Shown here in pieces: positions 36,992 through 48,750 of a stretch of DNA of 64,000 nucleotides. This DNA comes from Nemania diffusa. Its lineage: Eukaryota > Ascomycota > Sordariomycetes > Xylariales > Xylariaceae. The stretch's first letter is position 1. Each line of letters begins with the position of its first letter. The position numbers were made by a program, and so were the translations under genes. Location: assembly GCA_038501195.1 (NCBI GenBank), contig JBBPUQ010000010.1, positions 2,354,001 to 2,418,000 of the forward strand, in the 5' to 3' direction. The notes below the pieces were generated by a model, which was given only the letters and a program-made list of their open reading frames with translations, searched no databases and was not told the DNA's origin.

Positions 36992-39577
36992 ATATTAATT
37001 TAATTTTATATAATCGATTATATATAGCAAAACTAAAGCAAAATATAATATTGTAATTATATAATATTATTATTGTTTTTTTATTTAAAAAAAAAATTTA
37101 TATATATAATATATATATATAAATTATATAAATTTATTAATAATTTATTAATATTATATATAATAAAATATAATTAATTATTTAATAAATAAATAATAAA
37201 TTATATAAAAAAAAATTAAATATATATTAACTATAATTAATATTATTATTTTAATAGTTGTAAAAAGAATTTTTAGTTATAGTTTTTTTTATATATATAT
37301 TTTTTTTATTTTTTTTATATATATTTTTTTTATTTTTTTTATATATATTTTTATTTATATATATAATTTATTAATTAAAAGTAATACTTTTAATATTTAG
37401 TTTAATACTTTTTTTATTAATATATTAATTAAGTTATTTTTTTTATTAATTTAAAATATTTTTAAAATTTTTTAAAAAGTTATATAAAAAATAATTATAT
37501 TATTAAATTTATTAATTATTTTATATAATTTATTAATTAATATATTGTTAATTATTTATTTATATTTATTTAAATTTTAATAAATAATATTATTAAAAAT
37601 TTTAAATTTTAAATTTTAAATTAATATTATTTTTTATATAAGTTTTTATAACTAATATAATTAAAATTTTAATTTATAATATTATATTTATATTATTTAT
37701 AAATAAATTATTTATAAAAATAAAAAACTTTTTATAATATAAATTAAAAAATATAAACATTTGTTTATAATTATAATTATTAATTTATTATTTAATTTAT
37801 TTATTTAAAATAATTATATTAACTTTTTATAAATTAATAATTTAAATAATAATAAATAAGTTATAAAAAATTTTTAATTAATAAATATTATTTATATATA
37901 TATTTTAAATATATTAAAAAATATATTATTATATAAAGTTTTTTATATAAAAATAAATTTTAATTAATTATATAATTTAACTTTTTTAAATTAATATAAT
38001 ATATTTATTTATAAATATAATTTAAATATTATTAAATTTAATTAAATTATTTTTATTTAAAATTTGTTTAAGTTTAGTTTTAAATTTTATTATATAAAAT
38101 TAAAAATATTGTTTATTTATAATTTAATAATATTAAAATTTTAAAACTATTATTAATAATTAATAAATAAAAATTATATAAAAAAACAATTATTTTAAAT
38201 TTTTAATAATAATATTTATAATATATTTTAAATTAATATAAACTTAATTTAATTAATTTATATAATAATTATATAATTTATAATATAGTTTTTTTAAAAT
38301 ATTTATTTTTAAGTTTAATAAATAAATATATATAAATTTTTATATAAATTTATTAATTAATTATATATATATTTATATAATATTTTATAATTTATATATT
38401 TTATTATAGTTTTAAATTAAAATAAATTTAAAAATTAAAATTAATTGTTAATTTATTTATTAAATTATTAATAATTATATAAATATAATATTTTTTTTTA
38501 AATTGTTATATTTTTATATAATTAATTAAAACTTTTTATATAATTAAATAATTTTATTTTTAACTTTTTATATAAACTTTAATTTAAAAATTTAAATATT
38601 ATAATATTTATTAAAGTTATATTTTATAAATTTAAATATTTTTTATATAAATAATTTATTAATTTTTATTATATTAAATTTTTTAAAAAAAAAGTTTAAA
38701 TATATTAATAATATTATTTATTTATAATTTAATAATTAGTTTATAATTTATTTTTCTTAATTAAAAAAATATAAAATTTAATTATATAAAAAAATTAAAA
38801 ATTATATTAATTTTTTAAATTAGCTTTTTTTTTTTTTTTTATATAATATTTATTAAAATAAATAATATATTATTTTTATTGTTTTATTTTATATTTTTTA
38901 TTATATAAAAATAAAGTTTAATTTATATATATTAAAATTTTATAAATTTATTAATTATATTAATTATAATATTAAATTTTTTAATAGTTTATATTTTATA
39001 TAGTTTATTTTAGTTTTATTTTTTTTTGCTATATAAATATTTTATATAAAATAAAACTGTTTTATTAATTAATTATATAATTAATTTTAATTAGAATTTG
39101 TTTTTTTTAAAATATTTTTATAGCTTTTTTAATAGTTTTTACTTTTTATATAATATTAAAAAATAAAATAAAAATTTAATTAATTTATAAACAATTATTA
39201 AAAATAAATAATATTAATATAAAACTATTAAATTTTATAATATTATTTAAAACTTATTAATTTATAATATATTACTATTAAATAAAAAAAGTTAATATAA
39301 TTATTAATTAATATTGATTTAATTTTATATAATTAATTATATATAGCAAAACTAAAACAAAATATAATATTATAATTATATAATACTATTGTTGTTTTTT
39401 TTATTTAAAAAAAAATCTTTATATATATAATATATATATATAAATTATATAAATTTATTAACAATTTATTAATATTATATATAATAAAGTATAATTAACT
39501 ATTTAATAAATAAATAATAAATTATATAAAAAAAATTTAAATATATATTAATTATAATTAATATTGCTATTTTAATA
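36992..39577. mobile_element. Decayed element flanked by 265-bp direct repeats (LTR-like)
   Basis: Positions 36,992-37,256 and 39,312-39,577 are about 265-bp direct repeats sharing TTAATTTTATATAAT, TTATATATAGCAAAACTAAA, TAATATATATATATAAATTA and TTTATTAATATTATATATAA in order. Differences are largely G/A or C/T (for example AAAGCAAAA against AAAACAAAA, TAATCGATTA against TAATTAATTA). The 2.06 kb between them aligns with 0.62-2.75 kb of the left island. This fits an LTR retrotransposon or a non-autonomous derivative after heavy RIP. No coding frame, primer-binding site or polypurine tract can be recognised. Confidence 0.65.
37291..37353. repeat. 24-bp AT minisatellite, about 2.5 units
   Basis: The unit, ATATATA followed by T-runs split by one A, is repeated directly just inside the left LTR-like repeat of the decayed element. 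Confidence 0.7.
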
Positions 39578-39682
39578 AAATATATATATAATTTTTATAT
39601 AATTAATTTATTATTTAAAAATATTATTTTTAAAACTATTTTTTAAATAAAAAAAGTTATAAATATTTATATATATAAATAA

Positions 39683-40200
39683 TTTAATAAATATAAATAT
39701 AAATTTATTAATATTAAATATATATTATATTTATATATATATATATAAAGCTATTTTATTAAAAACTATTTTAAAATAATAAAAAATTAAAAATTAAAAC
39801 TATAGTTTTTAATTTTTTTTATTTTTAAATTATATTTAAATTATTTTTTAATTATTAAAATTTATATTTTTATTATAAATATAATATAAAAACTAAATTT
39901 ATAAAACAAAATAAATAAATTAAATAAAAAATAAATTATAAATTTATAAATTATATAATATATAAAAAATAAAAAATTATTTATTTATTAATTTAAATTT
40001 TAAAAAATAATAATATTAAAAATAATAATTTAATATAAATAATAAATAAATTATATTATATAAAATATTTATTAATTATTTAAATTATTAAAAATTATAT
40101 AGTAATTATATAATATAATAATTATAAAATAACAATATAAAATAAAATAATTTATTTATAAATTAATATATTAAAAAAAAAATAATATTATAAATTAAAT
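39683..40200. repeat. Repeat copy matching about 32,553-33,000
   Basis: Partner of the copy near 32.6 kb, in the same orientation. Here it runs straight on into the 40,210-40,363 repeat, whereas in the left part the two blocks are about 2.5 kb apart. This suggests an insertion split the left copy. Confidence 0.5.
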
Positions 40201-40209
40201 ATATATTAA

Positions 40210-40363
40210 TTTATAATTAAATAATAATAATTTAATTTAATAATTATATAATTTAATTAATTATTATATATAATAAATATATAATTAAACTTTTATTATT
40301 TATATATAAAACTTTTTTTTATTTTTTAATTAATTTATTTATAATATATTTAATTTAATTATA
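40210..40363. repeat. Direct repeat copy 2 (matches 35,493-35,648)
   Basis: Nearly identical to the copy 4.7 kb upstream, same orientation. It ends with TATTTATAATATATTTAATT as in the first copy. Confidence 0.75.
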
Positions 40364-40700
40364 TTTATTATAATTATAAATATATATATTATAATATAAA
40401 TAAATTATTTAAATAAACATTTAAATATATTTTAATATTTTTTTAATTTATTATTATTTAAAAAACAATTTTTTATTTTTTTATTTATTTATTTATATTA
40501 TTATAATTAAAATATATAATTTTTTAATATATTAATTTATAAATTAATATTTATTTATTATATATATAATTATATTTTTATTAATTTTAATATTATATTA
40601 ATTTAAAATATATAATTTAATTTATAAATTATATATTATAAAATTATATTATATTTTATTTATTTATTTATTTATTTCTTTATTTATTTATATTTTATAT

Positions 40701-40940
40701 TATAAGATTTCACATTTATTAAAATTAAAACTTTATATCATGAAAAATTATTCATTAACTTAGTTATTTAACTTTGCTTACTAAGTTTAAGTAAGAAAAA
40801 ACCTTTGCAAAGTTTTTATAACTATCGATTTCACCTTACTTAAAGGTGTACTAACTCTCAAAACCTCAATTCAAGTGTGTATCAACCCGTAAACCCTAGT
40901 ATTAACTCGTAGAAACCCAAACCAAGTCCAACACAATTAT
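40701..40940. other. Transition from AT island to normal DNA; 3' flank of DUF3716 gene
   Basis: GC rises step by step. The bases just after the DUF3716 stop codon contain several AACCC/AAACCC words. It is probably the gene's 3' UTR, partly mutated by spread from the island. Confidence 0.5.
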
Positions 40941-41834
40941 TCATCGTCGCGCACGCTTGCGCGAAGGCATATCCCCCTCATCCTCCTCGCGGCTACCCAA
41001 CTCTTGGTCAATTTGTCGACGAAGACGCTCGAGCTGGCCAGTAGTAGCCTGTTCAAGCATTTCCGGAGTAATCTTAGGCAGCTTTACGGTTTCCACGTCC
41101 TTATCGTCGGCTGTGGATGTTAGTATACGCCCGTACAAGGTTGTACAAGTACTTACAAGCCTCTGCATATTTAGATCCCTTTTGTTTCTTATGGAAAACG
41201 CACGATGTCGCCAGTGAAGAGTATTGGCAGCAAGAACAAGCGCCGCCGAAGACGTTAGGGCCAAAAGAAATACACTTGTCGAAAGGGCCACGGCTTTTCG
41301 AACTTGCACAAGCTTGACAATCCTTGACGTTGACTTGGTCAAGAACCATATGAGCCGCAACGGCCGACGCTTGCTGTTGACGACTTGTCTCGATATTGCA
41401 GTAAGTGAGGGCGCCTTTGATTCGAACTTCCTTTGGGATGATAAGGCGAGAGATAGTCTATATATGTTAGTTTAAGTAGTATTAAGGTTGTACAAGGTTG
41501 TACATACGATATCGTCCTCAATATAACGACGAACGTCGTTGAAGTTACTCTTACGGAGGCTATTAAGAAAGCTCCGGGTTCTCGCAATATGGCCGTCGGG
41601 GTCGTCATGATCGTGTAGATGTTCCAAACTCTTGCCATTCCAACACCAGAATCGAATATTGATGATTCTATCATCACCACGATTTTCCTGCCTGGATCTG
41701 GCTACTTGCTGCTCGCGCTGGGTTTGAGTAGCCCGTTCTGCTTGGCGACGGGTTTCAGCAAGGTCGGCCGCGGCTTGCTCCATCTGGGCCTTGGTTAGAC
41801 GGGGTTTACCCCCGCGACCTCCGCGTGGCGGCAT
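40941..41834 (-). CDS. DUF3716 (cysteine-rich C-terminal domain) protein
   Basis: Exons 41,834-41,508, 41,457-41,157 and 41,110-40,941, with introns of 50 and 46 bp (GTATGT and GTAAGT donors, CTAAC branches, ATAG and ACAG acceptors), encode 265 residues with no break. The N-terminus is basic (MPPRGGRGGKPRLTKAQ), followed by a Gln/Arg-rich helix. The middle part has a WCWNG motif and ISRLIIPKEVRIKGALTYC. The DUF3716-type cysteine region is at 156-195: C156-x2-C159, GPF at 166-168, C171, then GGAC183-S-CC and C195. Similar spacing suggests zinc binding. The tail ends in KRARR, a likely nuclear signal. Both introns carry TACAACCTTGTAC. A small frame upstream (about 42,036-41,950, starting MTKRRARL) might be an extra exon. 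Function of the family is unknown. Confidence 0.82.
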
Positions 41835-44800
41835 GTTGCCGTATGTATGATGCGGGGTTATGTGGCGTGGTAATGTTTGTTGATGGTTGATAATACGTGT
41901 AGAAGCTTGTATATGCTAATACACCAGTTAACACCCTTGTGACATAGTACCTATACCTGAGCCATCGTGGTAGTAGCTTGGTCAGCTGGTCAGCTGTGTT
42001 TATGCTTGCAGCTAGCCTCGCTCTTCTCTTCGTCACGCCGCCTTTGATAAAATGCGATTACAATGATGGAAAAAAGAAAGAAATCTAAGCATCTTTCGTT
42101 GACATATGTCGTCAGCTTTTCACAAGCGTCTTTGTTTGTATGTAATGAGTAGCACAGTATACCTCAGCGCATTGCGTAGTGTTGCGGTGGGCATCGGGGG
42201 TCGGCTCTCTCTCATCCCGCCAATCTATCCATTCATGATATCTTGTTTTATACGGTAAAATGCACACTGTATGTACTGTACGAGTACGCATGGTACTACG
42301 CCGCATACACACATACTTAGAGGGCGGCCTCGTCAACCCACCTCATTCCAGTCATCATCTTGACACCTTGCTTCACCCTAAGGCAAAAACTCTTCAACAT
42401 TCAAACCCGTCACCTATAAACAAGAACTGTATTGGCTGTAGAGCGTGTAACCTGATAGGACTTAGTCATCGTAGCACTCTAGCCTACGGCAACATCCGTG
42501 TTAACCCCCATCCCTTAGGCATTGACTATAGCATAGCCCTGGCCTTTTTTAAACACCCAATTACATCGCATAAGAGAAGAAAGCATTGAAAAAGAAAAGA
42601 AGAATTTTTTTTTCGTCAAATCACGATGCTCTATTCGCTATCTTAGTATTAGGTTGCAGTATCATCGAGTCGTGATCCGCATGTATAAATTATGTTAGAT
42701 ATACCTAATGCGTCCGTTTACCATCATGATGACCCCTGTCCGCGCAAAAGGACAATAAGCATTTTCTTCGAGAGACATGATGCACGACGACGTCAAGTCT
42801 AGATTTCCAAAAACCAAATTGCGTGGCCACAATAGAATCACGTCCCGTGTTTTACTCGGGAAACGCCGTGCAACGATGTCTCATGATAGAATTCCTAATC
42901 CGCGGCTCAGGTTTCCGGCTTCTCCGTGTCTCATTTCCTCTACCTAATACATCGACATACTGCGTACTATATCCTCCATATCCGAATCGAGAATAAGTTG
43001 TAACATATGTTCACCTACGCATCCCAACTCGTCATGGGGGGGAAACAATGCTGTTAATTTTTGCCAAGGAATTAACGGTATATGTTTTACGCGGCCCAAC
43101 CAGCTGGGCGTACTAACAGTTATCCGGGGCTGAAACATGGTTTCTACCATGGAATGGCGGCCTCGAATCTCGACCGGAATCCCCACATTCGGCCTCCCCC
43201 GGGCCCAGTCTCACTACCGCCTCCGGGTCTGTACACATGATCTGAAGACAACCGAACATGTCGACTGGCTGCTCCAAATACAGGGCGGGATGTTCCTGAG
43301 CCAGTATACTACACAATTTTTACTATTGGGATATGACGATTACGAGCCAACTAGACATGTACTATAGTAAGCATTAATATACTACAACTAATTGAACTAA
43401 ACGGTAATTATGCAACGCGTAATACCTCTGCGGACGTTAAAGTAATGATGATGATGACGATGATGCGGAACATAACTTCCGAAGCAGACTGCTACACTTC
43501 CAAAAGTGGAACGTCACCACTAAGTCAGGTGTTGCATTGACGGTGTCGGCACCGACGGATACGTATGCTTGAGGCTATGGCCACAACCAACGAATAAAAA
43601 ATCATACATATCTACAAGCCAATTAGGTTGTGGTATTGCTACCTCAATGTCACTTTATATATTGTTGCCACGTTTAATAATTTTCCAATTTTGGTTTCGG
43701 CCGATATACCTATCACAAATAACACATAGTCTCTGTGGACTATATCACTTGAACATGTACTACTATTTGGAACATGTAAAGTAATAGCGAGGCATAGAAT
43801 ATACACGAGGCTTCAGGGATTTCATTGTAGGTGGTTTTCTATTAAGGATCTCAATGAACTTTTTTTTTTGAACTTTTATATACAGAGCTACATTCCTTGT
43901 AACACACACCTGTACTTGAGACAATGAAATAGCTACCAAGTCTACTCCTAAGTTATGGTATAAAATTCTCTACGAAGTGTCTATATATGGCCAAGTCCTT
44001 AGAGTGCTGCCTAAGTATGTAGATATGTGCAGATCACACATCTTACGCGGCCAGTTTCAGCCAGCGTGCTTCATGGTGAGCAGCCCTACATCCTATTCGT
44101 GAAACATCCCTCCTCTAAGACAGGTGTTAGCCGTCGGTCTTAGACAGTTCAGATGCAAGACAAAAACCGTGTACGTAAGGCCAGAAGGTGTGAGTGGCTG
44201 CATGAACGTAAAAATAACAACGTACCCATTCCTGGAGACAAGATCTGCATGTGGTACAAAGTGGACGTTTTAGCCATCATTTCTATGGTACACGTAAATA
44301 GAGATTATCTATTAAAATTGGTCCAGTTGGTAAGTAGTTAGAGAATGGCTGCTAAATCCTAATTTATAATTATATTATTAGTGTGTAATAACCTTCAGTT
44401 AACAAGGCAATGCTAAACCTATTAACATCCTCATCGGGTTAGACGTATATATTCAACAATATGAACTACTTTCTCTAAACAGCGATAGCAATATACTTGA
44501 AAAACAAAACGAAGAACTGAGTCTAGTGAGTTTGAGTCATGACTTTTCATCAAACAAAGGAAACTTGGCAATATAAACAACTAATTCGTAACTATAGCTC
44601 AGGAATTCAAAACAAACTATCACTTTCTACGAGTGATTCAAGCTACCATATGTGTCCAAGTAATCCAAATGATACTTACAGCGAAGCCTGAAATAAAGGT
44701 TAATATTTTTAACATACAACGATCTAGACTAAGCTCCCTTGACACGATTTTAACTACGAGGGTTATACTAAACATATACACGACATTTTTATCCCTCATC

Positions 44801-44845
44801 AAACTATCTCAATTCTCACTTTTTAAAACTTTACATAGTAATAGC
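41835..44845. other. Gene-poor region
   Basis: No intact gene. The leader just upstream of the DUF3716 start includes ATATACAAGCTT, which resembles part of the transposase intron. A GATGATGATGA-type run lies near 43,445. A possible decayed fragment at 42,944-43,316 is listed separately. Confidence 0.45.
42944..43316 (-). pseudogene. Possible decayed coding fragment, unknown family
   Basis: On the minus strand, EHPALYLEQPVDMFGCLQIM in one frame runs to about 43,190. It continues in the next frame as NVGIPVEIRGRHSMVETMFQ and then TPSWLGRVKHIPLIPWQKL. The switch suggests a frameshift. Composition is protein-like; the family is not recognised. Confidence 0.35.
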
Positions 44846-46035
44846 TGCCGACAATAGTTATTCCCTATAGCAAGCCTCCATTTGTTAGGAGCTTGGTTTG
44901 GCCACACGGTGTCAACCAGTATACTTCTCCAGAAGAGGACCGATTGTTAGACTACGTTGACAATGACGACATTGGCAGTGATGTTGGCGCTGACAGTTTT
45001 AGGTGGTTTAACGCGCTTGAAAGCATCCAGACTCCCAGAGCAGCTTCCGAAACGGCTCATAGAATCGACGAGGCCGTGTTATTTCCTTTGGACGCGCTTC
45101 CAGACAACATTAACAGGCATATCTCTATCTAGTCGGTAAGCTCTGGTTATGCTAGCCTATGGAATAGGGACTATCGAGATGCCGCCTGGGGAAGTATCAC
45201 AAATCTGCAAGACAACATAGAGAATCATTTTCTAAGTGCATTGAGAATAACAATCAGAAGCTATAGGAGAACGTATACGAATGCCCCTACCACATTTATC
45301 CTGCCGACACTGGGAAGCCATCTCTATAGTTTTGAAGAAGGGTGCTACAAACCCGACGCATTTGCAATCGCTGACTCCTAGCTTTCGGGAGGTAAAGCCT
45401 CCATCAAAGGCAAGGGGTTTTACGACGACGATGCTGATAATCGATCTGAGTTCATCGCCGCTAGATTGGAGGACATATTGATCCTGTGCTTGGTAAAGCC
45501 AAAGTAATTCGAAACGTCGACAGTCTGTTCCGCCCAATAAGACCTTACTTCAACCCCGGCCATTTCCGCCACGAAGCCGCTGGCGCCATTGCCGCTAGGA
45601 GAACCCAGGCAGTCGATTACCGGGGCCAGATCGTCCTCGCTCGAGTTAACAGGATCGTGTCTAAGACTCGCCTAGCGGGCGAACGACCACGCGATCCCTA
45701 CGAATTGTCGGGGTTCTCTCGGCCCTTATTTGAGAGGATTCCACAGGCATTCCTCTATGGGACGACCGGTTAGGAAGAGATGGCGTTGGACTCTTATAAG
45801 CCCACAGCTTCGCCCCTGAATAGGGATTTCCCTAATAAGATCCCGGATCGTCTCGCTAGCATTGCTGAAAGATGGAGAGCTAGCGCCCAAACGGCAACGG
45901 AAGGCTAGAATGAAACTGGTTCGGTGTTAGTGTTGCTCGCAGATCTCGCCTACAAGCGTAAGAACACAATCTCAGGTTCTAACATTTACCACACTGTCAT
46001 AGATTTATATGGTAGTCCCGCAGATGTGGCTAATT
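44846..46035 (+). pseudogene. Decayed protein-coding gene, about 390 codons, family not recognised
   Basis: One frame reads from 44,846 (IVIPYSKPPFVRSLVWPHGV) through a TAG at about 45,130 and continues with GYASLWNRDYRDAAWGSITN, NHFLSALRITIRSYRRTYTN and YSFEEGCYKPDAFAIADS. A second TAG near 45,377 follows, then GKGFYDDDADNRSEFIAARL. At about 45,480 the reading frame shifts and goes on with VIRNVDSLFRPIRPYFNPGH, FRHEAAGAIAARRTQAVDYR and FERIPQAFLYGTTG, with two more stops, and ends in SNIYHTVIDLYGSPADVAN. The steady protein-like composition across stops and a slip marks a disabled gene. No catalytic motif is visible, so I give no function. Confidence 0.6.
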
Positions 46036-48750
46036 AACTTATATACTTTGTGTCCACTATATACTAATGTCGAATTTGAAATAGCCCTATATTAGCTGTC
46101 TTTCACACAACCCATGAGCATTTGCGTCACGTTTTCTCCTCATTTCTTGTATTGCGTATCCATTTATACATTGACTATACAGAACATGCACGGATATTTG
46201 TCACCCGGCATTCCTCCCGCTATCGAGTTCCTGAGTATACTCTTCTTTTCTCTCTCGCTAGATCCCAGCAGATCAAGGATCAATCACAACCATGCCATGG
46301 AAGCTAGCATACCTGAGCAAAAGCAATTGCAGCGTGATCTCTCGCTTACCGCCAGGCCTGTATGGAAAAATCTGGCTATCGATGGTAAATAATTAATGAC
46401 GCAATTATCCCTTGTTGACCGGGTAATCACGCCCCTGAATACGTACACCATATCGGCTTACCTACCGTTTTCGATCCTCCAGTATGACCTGGGTTTGTCC
46501 GATGCAAAGCCGCCCTCGAAGCCGAGACTCTCCGAATCGCGAAAGTTTCCAACAATAGAAACGCGAAATTTTCATTCGGGCTGGCGATGACGCATTTATA
46601 GAGGGATGGGGGACGTCGGAAGGGTGTTGTCAAACCTGTGGCGCCTGGACCATCGTCGCGGATGGCAGCTCGGTGAGGACAGAATACGGGCTCCGTCGAC
46701 GAGCGTTCTGCCCATGCTGTATCAAACAGGTCACGAGAAGATGATTGGCCGCGTCGTCTTGCCTCTTTGGGAAGGATGCGCACGATCTCTGGAGCCAAGT
46801 CGGCAGTGGGTTGGGAAATCTGCATCTCCCACATGTGCGCTCCCGAAGCGGGTGTAAGAAAGCTTATTCCCGCTCCCTGCAACCTGGTGACGCATGATTT
46901 CCCACGGGCCCCTCCCCAGCACTAGGTCGAGTTCAACTCTAGTGTCGTGGATATACTAGGTAGGTATGTACATACAGTAATTAGGCCATCGTCGCGCGTT
47001 GGGCACTTAGCGTGTTGTACATGGGTGTCGCCAGATCTGCGGAGAGATTGTATGATTTTAGGATGGGACGACACCCGTGCGCATTTTGCCCAACACGGCA
47101 GCATATTGTCCAGGTCATATGGATTTTCGTTCAAGTTGAAACTGTAGGTGTGCTCATTACGTAAACCGACTTAGGCGAGTCTAGATGCATATTGGTAATT
47201 GGCTAAAGACTTGGCTTTAAGCCAAGGTCACCGGTTCCCTGCTGCTGGTTTAGCTGATGTAATGATGGGTTGCAAACGCTACACTTCATGCCAAGGGCAA
47301 GGCTACTCGCATTAGCCACGGGAGTGATTAGCCGCAAGAGACGTGCTTAACCTCGCGTAGCGTGGTATTGTTCATCCCGGGTGAGTAGCTCTGCAGCTCC
47401 GTGATCTGTTTATACTAGGTCGGCGGTTCGGGACGACCGACCATGTACATATCTGCTAGCAGTACTTGACGTTGTATGCAGTTTACACTGGGATTGTTCG
47501 TAACTTCGTATCTACATCTATTCAATCCAGCTCAGATTCAGATCGACCTCGGTGCTTACTGGTCATCCTACGTACGCAGGCTACGCTTTTCGTTAGATAT
47601 TCAGCGTAGATTCAGCGGGTAGATGGCCACGCTAGTCGATGATATAAGCTCATGTTAACTGGGGACGGCGGGGTGGGTGGCAAATAGCGTCCATTACCAA
47701 TGGGCACCAAGTGGTAGCACCCATGTGTCAGCACGGCACGCTCTTGCAACGCAACCAATCATGAAATCCGAGATACCGAGCTGACCCGAAATGGTGTTTT
47801 CTAACAAAGGAGTAGGCTCCCACTTGATCACACCGGTCATGAGATGGTTATCCCCCACAAAGCCCTACGAGTAGTAGCGTTGACGATGCTAGCTTGAGCT
47901 TAGATGATGCTGGGTTGAGTATCAAGTTGAGAGGGGGCCAAAGCTCGTTGTAACCTTGCAATTTACTATCGGCTGCATCATCTACAGTATGCGTATCTCG
48001 AAATACCTGAGTGTATGGTATGTCTCTTAATCTAAGCAGACGAAGGTCGACTATGTATTTGCAATAGAGCAATGCTAGAGACAGAGCACGCGAGTTGCTC
48101 GAGAAGTAAATCTAAGCATAGAGATTAAATCCATATGCTGAAATTAACTGCTGTAGACACTGCTATCCTTGAAAATATGCATACTTGATAGAAGGATGCA
48201 TAAAAACATCGCCTGCAAGTTTTGATGAATGTGGCAAGGTCTCGGGAAGCTAGCCCCTTCTTGACCGAGGTCTTCTCAGTTAAGCTTGTTTCCGGCTAGC
48301 TCTTCCTCTTAGTAACTGCATGATAGGATGGTGGTATTCGGAAACAGTTACGCTAGACCAGGTACTTGTCTTCCTATTTGGGAAATGCTTGATAGTGCTT
48401 ATTCACACAAGCTGGGAGCTCTATCAGATTATACAGTATTGCTCAGGAGAAGATCGCAACACCGTCGGGGTCACACGCCGTGCCTCGGAAACACGATGGC
48501 TACGGATGTCATGGAGCTTGAGACCGGTGTGATGACGGTGGTGAATAAGTATAAATGGGGACAGCGTGTCTGGTGACTTTGCCATATCCTTTGTTCAACC
48601 AGCTTTGTTGCGGCCCCCTATATACGCGTCTCTCCAAACGGTCAACAGCGGTTTACTTTTAGTAGTGCCGTGACATAGAGTTCCAATTCTGTTCTGTGAT
48701 AAGGCTCAACTTCATCCTTCGTGGTATCATTAATAAATTTACCTGGCAAG
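46036..48750. other. Intergenic, upstream of oxalate decarboxylase
   Basis: No supported gene. Open frames of 60-150 codons around 46.4-46.9 kb overlap on opposite strands without family features. The region nearest 48,751 is the promoter and 5' UTR of the oxalate decarboxylase gene. Confidence 0.45.

Noticed and set aside
46427..46882. 151-codon minus-strand frame
   Set aside because: No recognisable domain, overlapping frames on the other strand, and no clear start context or splice structure.
47380..47460. tRNA-like GGTTCGGGACGACC stretch
   Set aside because: No matching acceptor stem, D-loop or anticodon arm upstream.
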